Shown piece after piece: positions 6,136-13,148 of a stretch of DNA of 14,706 nt. The notes below the pieces were generated by a model that saw only the letters and a program-made list of their open reading frames with translations, was not told where the DNA came from and did no database searches. The stretch is taken from positions 1 through 14,706 of the forward strand of contig JBFIJC010000065.1 of NCBI GenBank assembly GCA_041600915.1, written 5' to 3'. The DNA is from Nitrogeniibacter sp041600915 (GTDB lineage Bacteria > Pseudomonadota > Gammaproteobacteria > Burkholderiales > Rhodocyclaceae). Positions within the stretch are counted from its first letter, which is position 1. Each line of letters starts with the position of its first letter. Made by a program: the position numbers and the translations under genes.

Positions 6136-6921
6136 ATGAAGATCAAGAAAAACGTAGCGGTCGTCTGTGCGGCAATCAGTCTGATGAGCGCCGGGGTGGC
6201 ACACGCGGGTGTTGCCGCGATTTGGAGTGATGCGTATTCGCCGTCGCGCCTGAACAACTTCTACAACGGTCTGGCAGGCCACAGCTCGACCATCGTGAGC
6301 GGCCAGCTCGACAGCATCAATTTGTCGGGCGTCAATCTGCTGTGGGCAGTCCAGCCGTCAAACGACTATACGGCCGCTGAAGTCAGCGCCATGAGCACCT
6401 TCCTTGCCGGCGGCGGTCGCATCGCCTTTATGGGCGAGCACGGCACCTTCATGCCGGCACAGAACACGCGCATCAACTTTGCGCTGGCAGCCCTCGGCTC
6501 GAGCATCCAGATCCAGAACACGATTGTTGACTCGGGCTTCCGCTCGGCATCGGTGGCTGACGGGCAGATCCTGAACCACCCGCTGACCGTGGGTGTGAAC
6601 ACCTACCAGTACGCAGCGTTCGCCCCGTTGCTGGTCTCCGGCTCGGCGCAAGTGCTGATGGTTGGTGAAGATAGCTCCAACGACGTCATGATGGCTTACC
6701 AGAACATCGGCCCGGGCAGCATCTTCCTGATCACCGACCAGAACGTCTGGGACAACTCCCCCACCTGGGGCGCCTTTGACAACGAGCGCATGTTCGAGAA
6801 CCTGCTGATTGGCAACACCGGCGCCCCCCCGGTCAATCCGGTTCCGGAACCCGCCTCGCTGGCCCTGCTCGGTATGGGTCTGCTGGGTCTGAACCTGGCT
6901 CGCCGCCGCAAGGCTGCCTGA
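6136..6921 (+). CDS. PEP-CTERM sorting domain protein
   Basis: A 261-residue exported protein. It has a signal peptide (residues 1-24, KIKK then a hydrophobic core, cleavage after AHA) and the C-terminal PEP-CTERM tail: VPEP at 236-239, a hydrophobic helix (LALLGMGLLGLNLA) and the basic end RRRKAA. The tail is recognised by exosortase, which processes such proteins at the cell envelope, often for biofilm or floc matrix. The middle has alternating strands and helices (LLWAVQP, GGGRIAFMGEHG, GSIFLITDQNVWDN) that recall a ThuA/glutamine-amidotransferase-like fold. The mature part contains no cysteine, so a Cys-based amidotransferase activity is unlikely. AAAGGGG (6122-6128) is a good ribosome binding site 7 nt before the ATG. 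No exosortase gene is in the window. Confidence 0.93.
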   Translation: MKIKKNVAVVCAAISLMSAGVAHAGVAAIWSDAYSPSRLNNFYNGLAGHSSTIVSGQLDSINLSGVNLLWAVQPSNDYTAAEVSAMSTFLAGGGRIAFMGEHGTFMPAQNTRINFALAALGSSIQIQNTIVDSGFRSASVADGQILNHPLTVGVNTYQYAAFAPLLVSGSAQVLMVGEDSSNDVMMAYQNIGPGSIFLITDQNVWDNSPTWGAFDNERMFENLLIGNTGAPPVNPVPEPASLALLGMGLLGLNLARRRKAA

Positions 6922-6944
6922 TCACTGCAAACCATTGCAGCTGA

Positions 6945-6980
6945 AACGACAAAAGCGACCGCGAGGTCGCTTTTGTCGTT
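6945..6980. terminator. Bidirectional terminator between the PEP-CTERM gene and ahpF
   Basis: A perfect 16-bp inverted repeat, AACGACAAAAGCGACC and its complement, encloses a 4-nt GCGA loop. The A-run on the left arm and the T-run on the right arm let it act on both strands. It lies 23 bp after the PEP-CTERM stop and 16 bp after the ahpF stop. Confidence 0.88.
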
Positions 6981-6996
6981 CACACGGGCAATGTCA

Positions 6997-8571
6997 TCAC
7001 ACCGTTGATGCAGCCTCGTGTGGTACCGAACTGCGGATCAAGTGATCAAAGGCCGACAGCGCGGCCTTCGAGCCCTCGCCCATGGCGATGATGATCTGTT
7101 TGTAGGGCACGGTGGTCGCATCCCCCGCAGCGAACACGCCCGGCACACTGGTTTCGCCGCGGGCATTGATCTCGATTTCGCCGTGCTTGCTCAAACCAAC
7201 CACGCCCTTGAGCCAGTCGGTATTGGGCAACAGGCCGATCTGCACGAACACGCCTTCGAGCGCCACGCTGTGCGAGTCGCCGCTGCTACGGTCGGTATAG
7301 ACCAGGCCATTGACCTTGCCGTCCGCCCCCGTCACTTCGGTGGTTTGCGCATCGGTGTGGATGCTGACGTTGGGCAGGCTCTTGAGCTTGGCCTGCAGCA
7401 CCGCATCGGCGCGCAATTCGCTGCCGAACTCAAGCAGCGTCACATGCGCCACGATGCCGGCCAGGTCGATGGCCGCCTCGACGCCCGAATTGCCGCCGCC
7501 GACCACCGCCACGCGCTTGCCCTTGAACAAGGGGCCGTCGCAGTGCGGGCAGTAGGCCACGCCACGGCCACGGTATTCGCGCTCGCCGGGCACGTTCATC
7601 TCGCGCCAGCGCGCACCGGTGGCGAGGATGATGGCTTTGGCTTTCACGGTGGCGCCACTGGCCAGGCGGATTTCATTCATCTCACCAGGGATCAGCGCCT
7701 CGGCGCGCTGACCGTCCATCACGTCCACTTCGTATTGCTTCACATGCTGCTCAAGCGCAGCGACCAGCTTCGGCCCCTCGGTTTCCTTCACCGAGATGAA
7801 GTTCTCGATGGCCATGGTGTCGAGCACCTGGCCGCCGAAGCGCTCCGACACCACGCCGGTGCGCACGCCCTTGCGGGCGGCGTAAATGGCTGCTGCCGCG
7901 CCAGCCGGGCCGCCGCCGACGATGAGCACGTCAAAGGCGTCCTTGTCGGCAATCTTTGCGGCGTCGCGCGCCGCGGCGCCGGTGTCGAGCTTGGCGACGA
8001 TCTCCTTGAGGCTGGTACGCCCCTGGCCGAAGGGCTCGCCATTCAGATAGACGCTGGGCACGGCGAGGATCTTGTTGCGCTCGACCTCGCCCTGGAACAG
8101 CGCGCCATCGACCATGGTGTGGCGGATGTTGGGGTTGAGCACGGCCATCAGGTTGAGCGCCTGCACCACTTCCGGGCAGTTCTGGCAGGACAGCGAGATG
8201 TAGGTGACAAACTCGAACGCACCCTCGATGCCACGCACCTGCTCGATCATCTCGGCCTCGATCTTAGGCGGATGACCGCCGACCTGCAGCAGCGCCAGCA
8301 CCAGCGAGGTGAATTCATGGCCCATCGGGATGCCCGCAAAGCGCACGCCCATGTCGGCGCCGGCGCGGTTGAGGGCGAAGGACGGGGTGCGAACGGACGC
8401 ATCGCGGGTTTCGACCAGGGTGATCTTGTCGGTCAGGCCGGCGATGTCCTTGAGCAGCGCGCGCATCTCGGCGGACTTGGCGCCGTCGTCCACGTTCGCG
8501 GTGATTTCGATCGACTGGGTAACGTTCTGCAGGTAGGTCGAAAGCTGTTGCTTGAGATTGGCGTCGAGCAT
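6997..8571 (-). CDS. ahpF: Alkyl hydroperoxide reductase subunit F
   Basis: A 524-residue flavoprotein disulfide reductase that passes electrons from NAD(P)H through FAD and two Cys pairs to AhpC. The N-terminal tandem thioredoxin-like domain carries CQNC at C129/C132, the same positions as in E. coli AhpF. After a linker near 200 comes the thioredoxin-reductase-like part, with the FAD-binding GGGPAG (219-224), the redox CPHC at C341/C344 and the nucleotide-binding GGGNSG (358-363). The second FAD motif, ...GVFAAGDAT, is near the C-terminus. Length is as expected. AGGAG lies 7 nt before the ATG. It follows ahpC on the same strand after a 159-bp spacer with an intrinsic terminator. Confidence 0.98.
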   Translation of the reverse strand: MLDANLKQQLSTYLQNVTQSIEITANVDDGAKSAEMRALLKDIAGLTDKITLVETRDASVRTPSFALNRAGADMGVRFAGIPMGHEFTSLVLALLQVGGHPPKIEAEMIEQVRGIEGAFEFVTYISLSCQNCPEVVQALNLMAVLNPNIRHTMVDGALFQGEVERNKILAVPSVYLNGEPFGQGRTSLKEIVAKLDTGAAARDAAKIADKDAFDVLIVGGGPAGAAAAIYAARKGVRTGVVSERFGGQVLDTMAIENFISVKETEGPKLVAALEQHVKQYEVDVMDGQRAEALIPGEMNEIRLASGATVKAKAIILATGARWREMNVPGEREYRGRGVAYCPHCDGPLFKGKRVAVVGGGNSGVEAAIDLAGIVAHVTLLEFGSELRADAVLQAKLKSLPNVSIHTDAQTTEVTGADGKVNGLVYTDRSSGDSHSVALEGVFVQIGLLPNTDWLKGVVGLSKHGEIEINARGETSVPGVFAAGDATTVPYKQIIIAMGEGSKAALSAFDHLIRSSVPHEAASTV

Positions 8572-8600
8572 GGCGTAGCTCCTGAATCAGATTTTGGGCG

Positions 8601-8626
8601 TAAAAATGCCCGGCAGCCCCGGGCAT
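8601..8626 (-). terminator. Intrinsic terminator between ahpC and ahpF
   Basis: Read on the - strand, ATGCCCGG, a 5-nt loop and CCGGGCAT form an 8-bp stem, followed by TTTTTA. It lies about 105 bp after the ahpC stop and 30 bp before the ahpF start. It should end many ahpC transcripts and leave a smaller share to read into ahpF, which fits the usual need for much more AhpC than AhpF. Confidence 0.78.
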
Positions 8627-8641
8627 GGGGAGAAGCGGTGT

Positions 8642-8722
8642 CGGAAAGGCGTTGGTGTCGGTGCCGACGTCTTTCCGTCGCCGCCTCGGAGGGGGCGACG
8701 GCCGCCGTCTCGCGGCGGCCGT
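8642..8722. repeat. Cluster of inverted repeats after ahpC
   Basis: Several stems lie in 80 bp. CGGAAAG (8642-8648) pairs with CTTTCCG (8671-8677), around an inner GTCGG-TG-CCGAC hairpin (8658-8669). CCGTCGCC (8675-8682) pairs with GGCGACGG (8694-8701). ACGGCCGCC (8698-8706) pairs with GGCGGCCGT (8714-8722). The last two share bases 8698-8701 and compete. Likely roles are protection of the ahpC mRNA 3' end or control of read-through to ahpF. Confidence 0.6.
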
Positions 8723-8730
8723 TGGCAGGC

Positions 8731-9297
8731 TTAGATTTTGCCCACGAGGTCCAGCGACGGGGCCAGGGTGGTCTCACCCGGGGTCCACTTGGCCGGGCAG
8801 ACTTCACCCGGGTGGGCGGCCACGTACTGCGCGGCCTGGATCTTGCGGACCAGCTCTTTCGCGTCACGGCCGATGCCCAGGTCGTGAATCTCGGCAACCT
8901 TGATCTCACCTTCCGGGTTGATCACGAAGGTGCCGCGCAGGGCCAGGCCTTCTTCCTCGATCATCACCTCGAAGTTGCGCGAGATGGTGCCGGTCGGGTC
9001 GCCGATCATGGCGTAGTTGATCTTCTTGATCGTCTCGGAGGCGTCATGCCAGGCCTTGTGCGTAAAGTGGGTGTCGGTCGAGACCGAGAACACTTCCACG
9101 CCCATATCCTTGAGTTGCTCGTAGTAGTCGGCCAGGTCGCCCAGCTCGGTCGGGCACACGAAGGTGAAGTCGGCCGGGTAGAAGAACACCACCGACCACT
9201 TGCCCAGCAGGGACTGCTCGGTCACTTCCTTGAACTCGCCGTTTTTGTAGGCAGTGGCTTTGAAAGGCTTGATCTTGCTGTTGATGAGGTTCGACAT
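8731..9297 (-). CDS. ahpC: Alkyl hydroperoxide reductase subunit C (2-Cys peroxiredoxin)
   Basis: A 188-residue typical 2-Cys peroxiredoxin of the AhpC/Prx1 group, which reduces hydrogen peroxide, organic peroxides and peroxynitrite in the cytoplasm. The peroxidatic cysteine is C48 in DFTFVCPTE, and the resolving cysteine is C167 in GEVCPAKW. The Thr of the PxxxT/SxxC motif and the RGTFVINPEG stretch are present. Length equals that of E. coli AhpC. The start at 9297 (MSNLINSKIKPF) matches the family and has GGAG 8 nt upstream; the ATG at 9405 would add 36 residues read from promoter DNA. It is the first gene of the ahpC-ahpF pair and is probably controlled by OxyR through the site at 9373-9409. 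Confidence 0.98.
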   Translation of the reverse strand: MSNLINSKIKPFKATAYKNGEFKEVTEQSLLGKWSVVFFYPADFTFVCPTELGDLADYYEQLKDMGVEVFSVSTDTHFTHKAWHDASETIKKINYAMIGDPTGTISRNFEVMIEEEGLALRGTFVINPEGEIKVAEIHDLGIGRDAKELVRKIQAAQYVAAHPGEVCPAKWTPGETTLAPSLDLVGKI

Positions 9298-9358
9298 GTG
9301 ATTATCTCCAGGTGGTTGAGGGTGTTGTTGAAGCACTGGAGCCATCTTATTGCGCCGC

Positions 9359-9409
9359 ACTATATTAATCCAATTGAACGTACAAATTTTCCTGATAGGC
9401 GCCACCTAT
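9359..9409 (-). promoter_or_regulatory. ahpC promoter with OxyR-like binding site
   Basis: Four tetranucleotides at 7-bp spacing, ATTG (9373-9376), AAAT (9384-9387), ATAG (9395-9398) and CTAT (9406-9409), fit the OxyR pattern ATAG-N7-CTAT-N7-ATAG-N7-CTAT at 13 of 16 bases. The right-hand pair, ATAG-N7-CTAT, is perfect. On the - strand a -10-like TATAGT lies at 9364-9359, giving a start near 9352 and a leader of about 55 nt. The OxyR site then covers roughly -21 to -57, as for an activator touching the -35 region. No oxyR gene is in the window. Confidence 0.65.
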
Positions 9410-9513
9410 AGGCCAGCGATTGCGCGCCGCGCTTTGCCGAAAACCGCCAATGCGGTAACGTTCAGCCCCATCCGGGGTATGCACCCCGCCTTCCTGTTTT
9501 TCAGGCACTGCAC

Positions 9514-10677
9514 ATGAAATTCGATCTGGTCATCGTCGGCGCCGGCCTCGCGGGCGCCAGTCTCGCCGCCGCCTTGCGCGGCAGCCGGCTGAAGATCGCG
9601 GTGGTGGAATCCCAGCCGCCCGCCCGGCCCGACGGCTGGGACAGCCGCATCTACGCCATCAGCCCCGCCAATGCGGACTTCCTCACCGACATCGGCGTCT
9701 GGCAGCACCTCGACAGCGCCCGCCTCACCCCGGTCTACGACATGGCCATCCACGGCGACGCCGGCGGCCAGCTCGACTTCTCGGCCTACGACTGCGGCCT
9801 GCGCGAACTGGCCTGGATTGTCGAATCCGGCCTGATGCAACGCGAGTTGTGGGAAACCATCAAGCGCCAGCACAACCTCACCCTGCTGTGCCCGGCGCGG
9901 CCGGTAAGCATGGCCGTCGATGAAGACGCCGCCACGCTCACCCTCGACAACGGCAAGACCCTGACCGCCTCACTGGTGGTCGCCGCTGACGGCGCGCGCT
10001 CCTGGGTGCGCGAGCAGGTTGGCATTGCCGCCACCACCTCGCCCTATGACGAAAAAGGTGTGGTCGCCAATTTCCGCTGCGAGAAGCCGCACCGCAACAC
10101 GGCCTATCAATGGTTCCGCGAGGACGGCATCCTCGCTTACCTGCCGTTGCCCGACAACATGATTTCCATCGTCTGGTCCGCGCCCGACGACGTGGCCGAC
10201 GCGCTTGTCGCCCTCTCGCCCGAGGCGCTGTGTCAGCGCGTCGCCGAGGCCGGTCAGCACACGCTCGGCAAGCTCACGCCTGATACACCGGCCGCCGCTT
10301 TTCCGCTGCGCCTGATGCGCGTTCCGCAACCGACCGCGCCGCGCGTCGCGCTCATCGGCGACGCCGCGCACGCCATTCATCCGCTCTCCGGCCACGGCAT
10401 CAACCTCGGCTACCAGGATGCCAAGGCACTGGCCGAGCTACTCGGCCCGCTGCCCGCCTGGCGTGACCCCGGCGAAGCCGCCCTGCTCGCCAGCTATGCC
10501 CGTGCCCGCGCCGAAGAAACCACGCTATTGCAGTCCACCACCCATGCGCTCAACCGCCTGTTCAAACCCGACAACGGCCTTTTATCGGGTTTGCGCAACA
10601 TCGGACTGAACCTCACCAACCAAATCCCTGTCGTACGCAACGCGTTGGTGCGATATGCCATCAGCGGACATTTTTGA
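9514..10677 (+). CDS. UbiH/UbiF/COQ6-family FAD-dependent hydroxylase
   Basis: A 387-residue flavin monooxygenase of the group that hydroxylates the aromatic ring in ubiquinone synthesis. The N-terminal Rossmann motif VGAGLAG is at 8-14, with the ribose-binding Glu at E32. The DG motif is at 159-160 (AADGARSWVR), and the second FAD motif GDAAHAIHPLSGHGINLG is at 282-299. Length is usual. Which ring position it modifies (UbiF, UbiH, UbiI, UbiL or UbiM type) cannot be told from motifs. The start at 9514 (MKFDLVIVGAG) puts the FAD motif at the normal distance; its ribosome binding site (CAGG) is weak, and two small hairpins (9443-9456, 9473-9488) lie in its leader. dsbC follows 15 bp later, so they are likely co-transcribed. 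Confidence 0.88.
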   Translation: MKFDLVIVGAGLAGASLAAALRGSRLKIAVVESQPPARPDGWDSRIYAISPANADFLTDIGVWQHLDSARLTPVYDMAIHGDAGGQLDFSAYDCGLRELAWIVESGLMQRELWETIKRQHNLTLLCPARPVSMAVDEDAATLTLDNGKTLTASLVVAADGARSWVREQVGIAATTSPYDEKGVVANFRCEKPHRNTAYQWFREDGILAYLPLPDNMISIVWSAPDDVADALVALSPEALCQRVAEAGQHTLGKLTPDTPAAAFPLRLMRVPQPTAPRVALIGDAAHAIHPLSGHGINLGYQDAKALAELLGPLPAWRDPGEAALLASYARARAEETTLLQSTTHALNRLFKPDNGLLSGLRNIGLNLTNQIPVVRNALVRYAISGHF

Positions 10678-10692
10678 TTCCTGGAGAACCGG

Positions 10693-11421
10693 ATGAACCA
10701 CCCCCGACTGCGCACCGCGCTGGCCGCCCTGACCCTGGCCGCAGGTGTCGCCCATGCCGGCGAAGCCGATGTTCAGAAGAAATTCGAAGCCTTCATCGGC
10801 GGCCCCGCTGTCAGCAGCGTCAAGGCCACGCCGTTCAACAAGCTCTATGAAGTGGTGCTCAAATCCGGTGAGCTGGTCTATACCAACGAAGCGGTCACCT
10901 TCATCATCGACGGCAACGTCATCGACACCAAGACGCGCAGCAACATCACCCAGGCCCGCCTCAACGCCTTGTCGGCCATCGAGTTCGGCAGCCTGCCGCT
11001 CAAGGACGCCGTCAAGCATGTACGCGGCAAGGGCGAGCGCATCATCGCCACCTTCGAAGACCCCAACTGCGGCTACTGCAAGCGCCTCGCGGCCGATCTG
11101 CAGAAGATGGACAACGTCACGGTCTACACCTTCCTGCTGCCCATCCTGAGCCCCGACTCGCTCGACAAATCAAAGCGCATCTGGTGCTCGGCCGACCAGG
11201 GCACCGCCTGGCTGGACTGGATTGCCGGCGGCAAGGCCCCCAGCGCAGCGCCCGACTGCGACACCTCGGCCATCGAGCGCAACATCGCCCTCGGCCAGCA
11301 ACTGCGCATCAACGGCACGCCGACCATGTTCCTCGCCGACGGCAGCCGCATCGGCGGCTACCTGCCCGCGGCGCAGCTTGACCCGGCCATTGACGAAGCC
11401 CAGGGCAAGGTCAAAAAGTAA
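10693..11421 (+). CDS. dsbC: Thiol:disulfide interchange protein DsbC
   Basis: A 242-residue periplasmic disulfide isomerase/reductase. A signal peptide covers residues 1-22 (ends AHA). The N-terminal dimerisation domain (about 25-85) is followed by a thioredoxin-like domain with the active site CGYC at C126/C129, a second Cys pair C165/C189 like the structural disulfide of E. coli DsbC, and the cis-proline in NGTPTMF (P210). DsbC corrects wrong disulfides and is kept reduced by DsbD, which is not in the window. GGAG (10682-10685) is a good ribosome binding site 7 nt before the ATG. It sits 15 bp behind the UbiH-like gene and is closed by a terminator. Confidence 0.95.
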   Translation: MNHPRLRTALAALTLAAGVAHAGEADVQKKFEAFIGGPAVSSVKATPFNKLYEVVLKSGELVYTNEAVTFIIDGNVIDTKTRSNITQARLNALSAIEFGSLPLKDAVKHVRGKGERIIATFEDPNCGYCKRLAADLQKMDNVTVYTFLLPILSPDSLDKSKRIWCSADQGTAWLDWIAGGKAPSAAPDCDTSAIERNIALGQQLRINGTPTMFLADGSRIGGYLPAAQLDPAIDEAQGKVKK

Positions 11422-11441
11422 GCCAGCACTTCGGCTGCAAC

Positions 11442-11481
11442 AAAGCCCCCTCGATCAGCCAAAGTGCGACGGGGGGCTTTT
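11442..11481 (+). terminator. Terminator after dsbC
   Basis: AAAGCCCCC (11442-11450) pairs with GGGGGCTTT (11472-11480), followed by one more T. The 21-nt loop can form extra pairs. It lies 20 bp after the dsbC stop and before the methyltransferase start. Confidence 0.75.
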
Positions 11482-11516
11482 CCAGGCCTCCCCTCAACCC
11501 GACATGCGAGGAATCC

Positions 11517-12161
11517 ATGGGCACCTCCACCTGGTTCTGGGACCGCATCGCAGAACGCTACGCACGTACACCGGTAGCCGATGAGGCCGCCTACCAGAAG
11601 AAACTGCAGCTCACCCGCGAACGCTTCACCCCTGACATGCAGGTGCTCGAATTCGGCTGCGGCACCGGCACGACCGCGCTCACCCATGCGCCGCATGTGG
11701 CCCGCATCGACGCCATCGACACATCGTCAAAGATGATCGACATCGCCCGTCAGAAGGCCGCCGACGCCGGCATCGACAATGTGCGCTTCACGCAGGCGGC
11801 CATCGAAACCCTGCCGCTGGCCGACACGCGTTACGACATGGTGATGGCGCATAGCATCCTGCACCTGCTTGACGACCGAAACGCGGCCATCGCGCGCGTT
11901 TTCCAGACGCTCAAGCCCGGCGGCCTGTTCGTGAGTAGCACGGTCTGCGTCGGTGGCTCGCTCAAGGGCAGGTTGCTCAGCGCAGCGGTCTCCTTCGCGG
12001 GTCTGTTCGGACTGCTCCCCACCTTGCACGCCCTCACCCCCCAGACGCTCGTCGACAGCCTGACGCGCGCCGGCTTCAGCATCGAGCACCACTGGCACCC
12101 CGGCGGACGCACCAGTTCCGTCTTCATCATCGCGCGCAAACCGGAATCCGCGACGCACTGA
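11517..12161 (+). CDS. Class I SAM-dependent methyltransferase
   Basis: A 214-residue protein with a methyltransferase domain of the Methyltransf_11/25 type. Motif I is VLEFGCGTG (43-51), the acidic end of strand 2 is D68 (DAIDTSS), motif IV is YDMVMAHSILHLL (106-118) and the post-IV stretch is LKPGGLFV (132-139). The start WFWDRIAERYA is common in small-molecule methyltransferases of this group. A hydrophobic patch near 150-170 (LLSAAVSFAGLFGLLP) might touch a lipid-like substrate. The substrate is unknown. GCGAGGA (11507-11513) precedes the ATG. It is cut off from dsbC by the terminator and lies 47 bp before rlmA, which probably has its own promoter. Confidence 0.88.
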   Translation: MGTSTWFWDRIAERYARTPVADEAAYQKKLQLTRERFTPDMQVLEFGCGTGTTALTHAPHVARIDAIDTSSKMIDIARQKAADAGIDNVRFTQAAIETLPLADTRYDMVMAHSILHLLDDRNAAIARVFQTLKPGGLFVSSTVCVGGSLKGRLLSAAVSFAGLFGLLPTLHALTPQTLVDSLTRAGFSIEHHWHPGGRTSSVFIIARKPESATH

Positions 12162-12172
12162 CGCATCCGGCC

Positions 12173-12178
12173 TACAAT
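12173..12178 (+). promoter_or_regulatory. -10 element of rlmA
   Basis: TACAAT in the context CCTACAATGC matches the sigma-70 -10 box at 5 of 6 bases and ends 31 bp before the rlmA ATG, exactly as the element at 2885-2890 does before yqhA. No clear -35 box is seen. Confidence 0.42.
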
Positions 12179-12208
12179 GCGCCCGGCTACTTGCTGTCCG
12201 GAACACCC

Positions 12209-13048
12209 ATGCCCGTCACACCCTTCACCGCTCTCGCCTGTCCGCTCGACGGCGCACCGCTGCAACGCGACGGTGCGGCCTGGCGCTGCCCTGACGGTCA
12301 TAGCTTTGACGTGGCCAGCCAGGGCTACGTCAATTTGCTGCCCGTTCAGCAAAAACGCTCGCTCGACCCCGGCGACAGCAAGGCCATGGTCGCCGCGCGC
12401 CAACGCTTTCTGAATGCCGGCCACTACCAGCCCATTGCCGAGGCCGTGAGCCGGGCCACGCTGGAAAGCCTGCCCGCCGCTGGCGGCAGCTGTCTGGATG
12501 CCGGATGCGGCGAGGGCTATTACCTGCGCCAGCTCGCCGACGCAGTCCGCGACGCGCAGACGCTCTCCATTGTCGGGCTCGACATTTCAAAGTGGGCCGC
12601 ACTCGCGGCCGCCAAACAAGACACGCGCCCCAGCTGGGTCGTCGGCAGCAACGCAAAACTCCCCGTCCTGCCCGGCACGCTCGACCGGGTGCTGTGCCTG
12701 TTCGGCTTCCCCGTCTATGCCGAGTTCGCCCGCGTACTCAAGCCGGGCGGCGTGCTGCTGCAGGTCGACGCCGGGCCGGACCACCTGCGTGAGCTGCGCG
12801 AGATCATCTATCCCAGCCTGAAGCCCGAGCGCGCGGTCGCGCCGCCGGTGCCGGCCGGATTCTGCCGACAAGCCACTAAAAACATCTGTTACCCGCTTTC
12901 ACTCGAAGGGACGGAGACCATTGCCGACCTGCTGGTGATGACGCCGCACTTCTACCGCGCCAGCGCCGAAGGGCGCGCCAAGGCCTTGGCACTGACCGGC
13001 ATTTCGCTGACCGTGGACGTCCGGCTGACACGCTTTCAACGGGACTGA
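12209..13048 (+). CDS. rlmA: 23S rRNA guanine-N1 methyltransferase RlmA
   Basis: A 279-residue rRNA methyltransferase resembling E. coli RlmA, which methylates G745 in 23S rRNA helix 35. Shared features are the N-terminal zinc region (C11, C27, H31), then FDVASQGYVNLLPVQQKRS (33-51), DPGDSKAM, FLNAGHYQP and motif I LDAGCGEGYY (96-105), D125 in LDISKW and RVLKPGG further on. In E. coli the zinc is held by CxxC plus CxxxH; here the second cysteine is Asp (CPLD, D14), so zinc binding is altered or uses Asp. The ATG at 12209 is chosen because it places the CPLD motif near the start; a TTG at 12191 is in frame but poorer. Whether it acts on G745 or G748 is not decided by motifs. Confidence 0.92.
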   Translation: MPVTPFTALACPLDGAPLQRDGAAWRCPDGHSFDVASQGYVNLLPVQQKRSLDPGDSKAMVAARQRFLNAGHYQPIAEAVSRATLESLPAAGGSCLDAGCGEGYYLRQLADAVRDAQTLSIVGLDISKWAALAAAKQDTRPSWVVGSNAKLPVLPGTLDRVLCLFGFPVYAEFARVLKPGGVLLQVDAGPDHLRELREIIYPSLKPERAVAPPVPAGFCRQATKNICYPLSLEGTETIADLLVMTPHFYRASAEGRAKALALTGISLTVDVRLTRFQRD

Positions 13049-13148
13049 GCCGGGCACCCGCCTGCGCCTTGCCATACGCAGAAGGCATAGCAAGCAAGGC
13101 AGACAAGCGCTAGGATCGGGACATCTTGGCCACCTCGGAGAACTGCCC

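Noticed and set aside
7018..9411. 797-codon open frame on the + strand
   Set aside because: It lies antisense over ahpF, the spacer and ahpC, whose protein matches are unmistakable. Long antisense frames are common in high-GC DNA, and the product is His/Gly/Leu-rich without any known motif.
12191..12208. TTG start extending RlmA by six residues
   Set aside because: The ATG at 12209 fits the -10 distance and the family start better.
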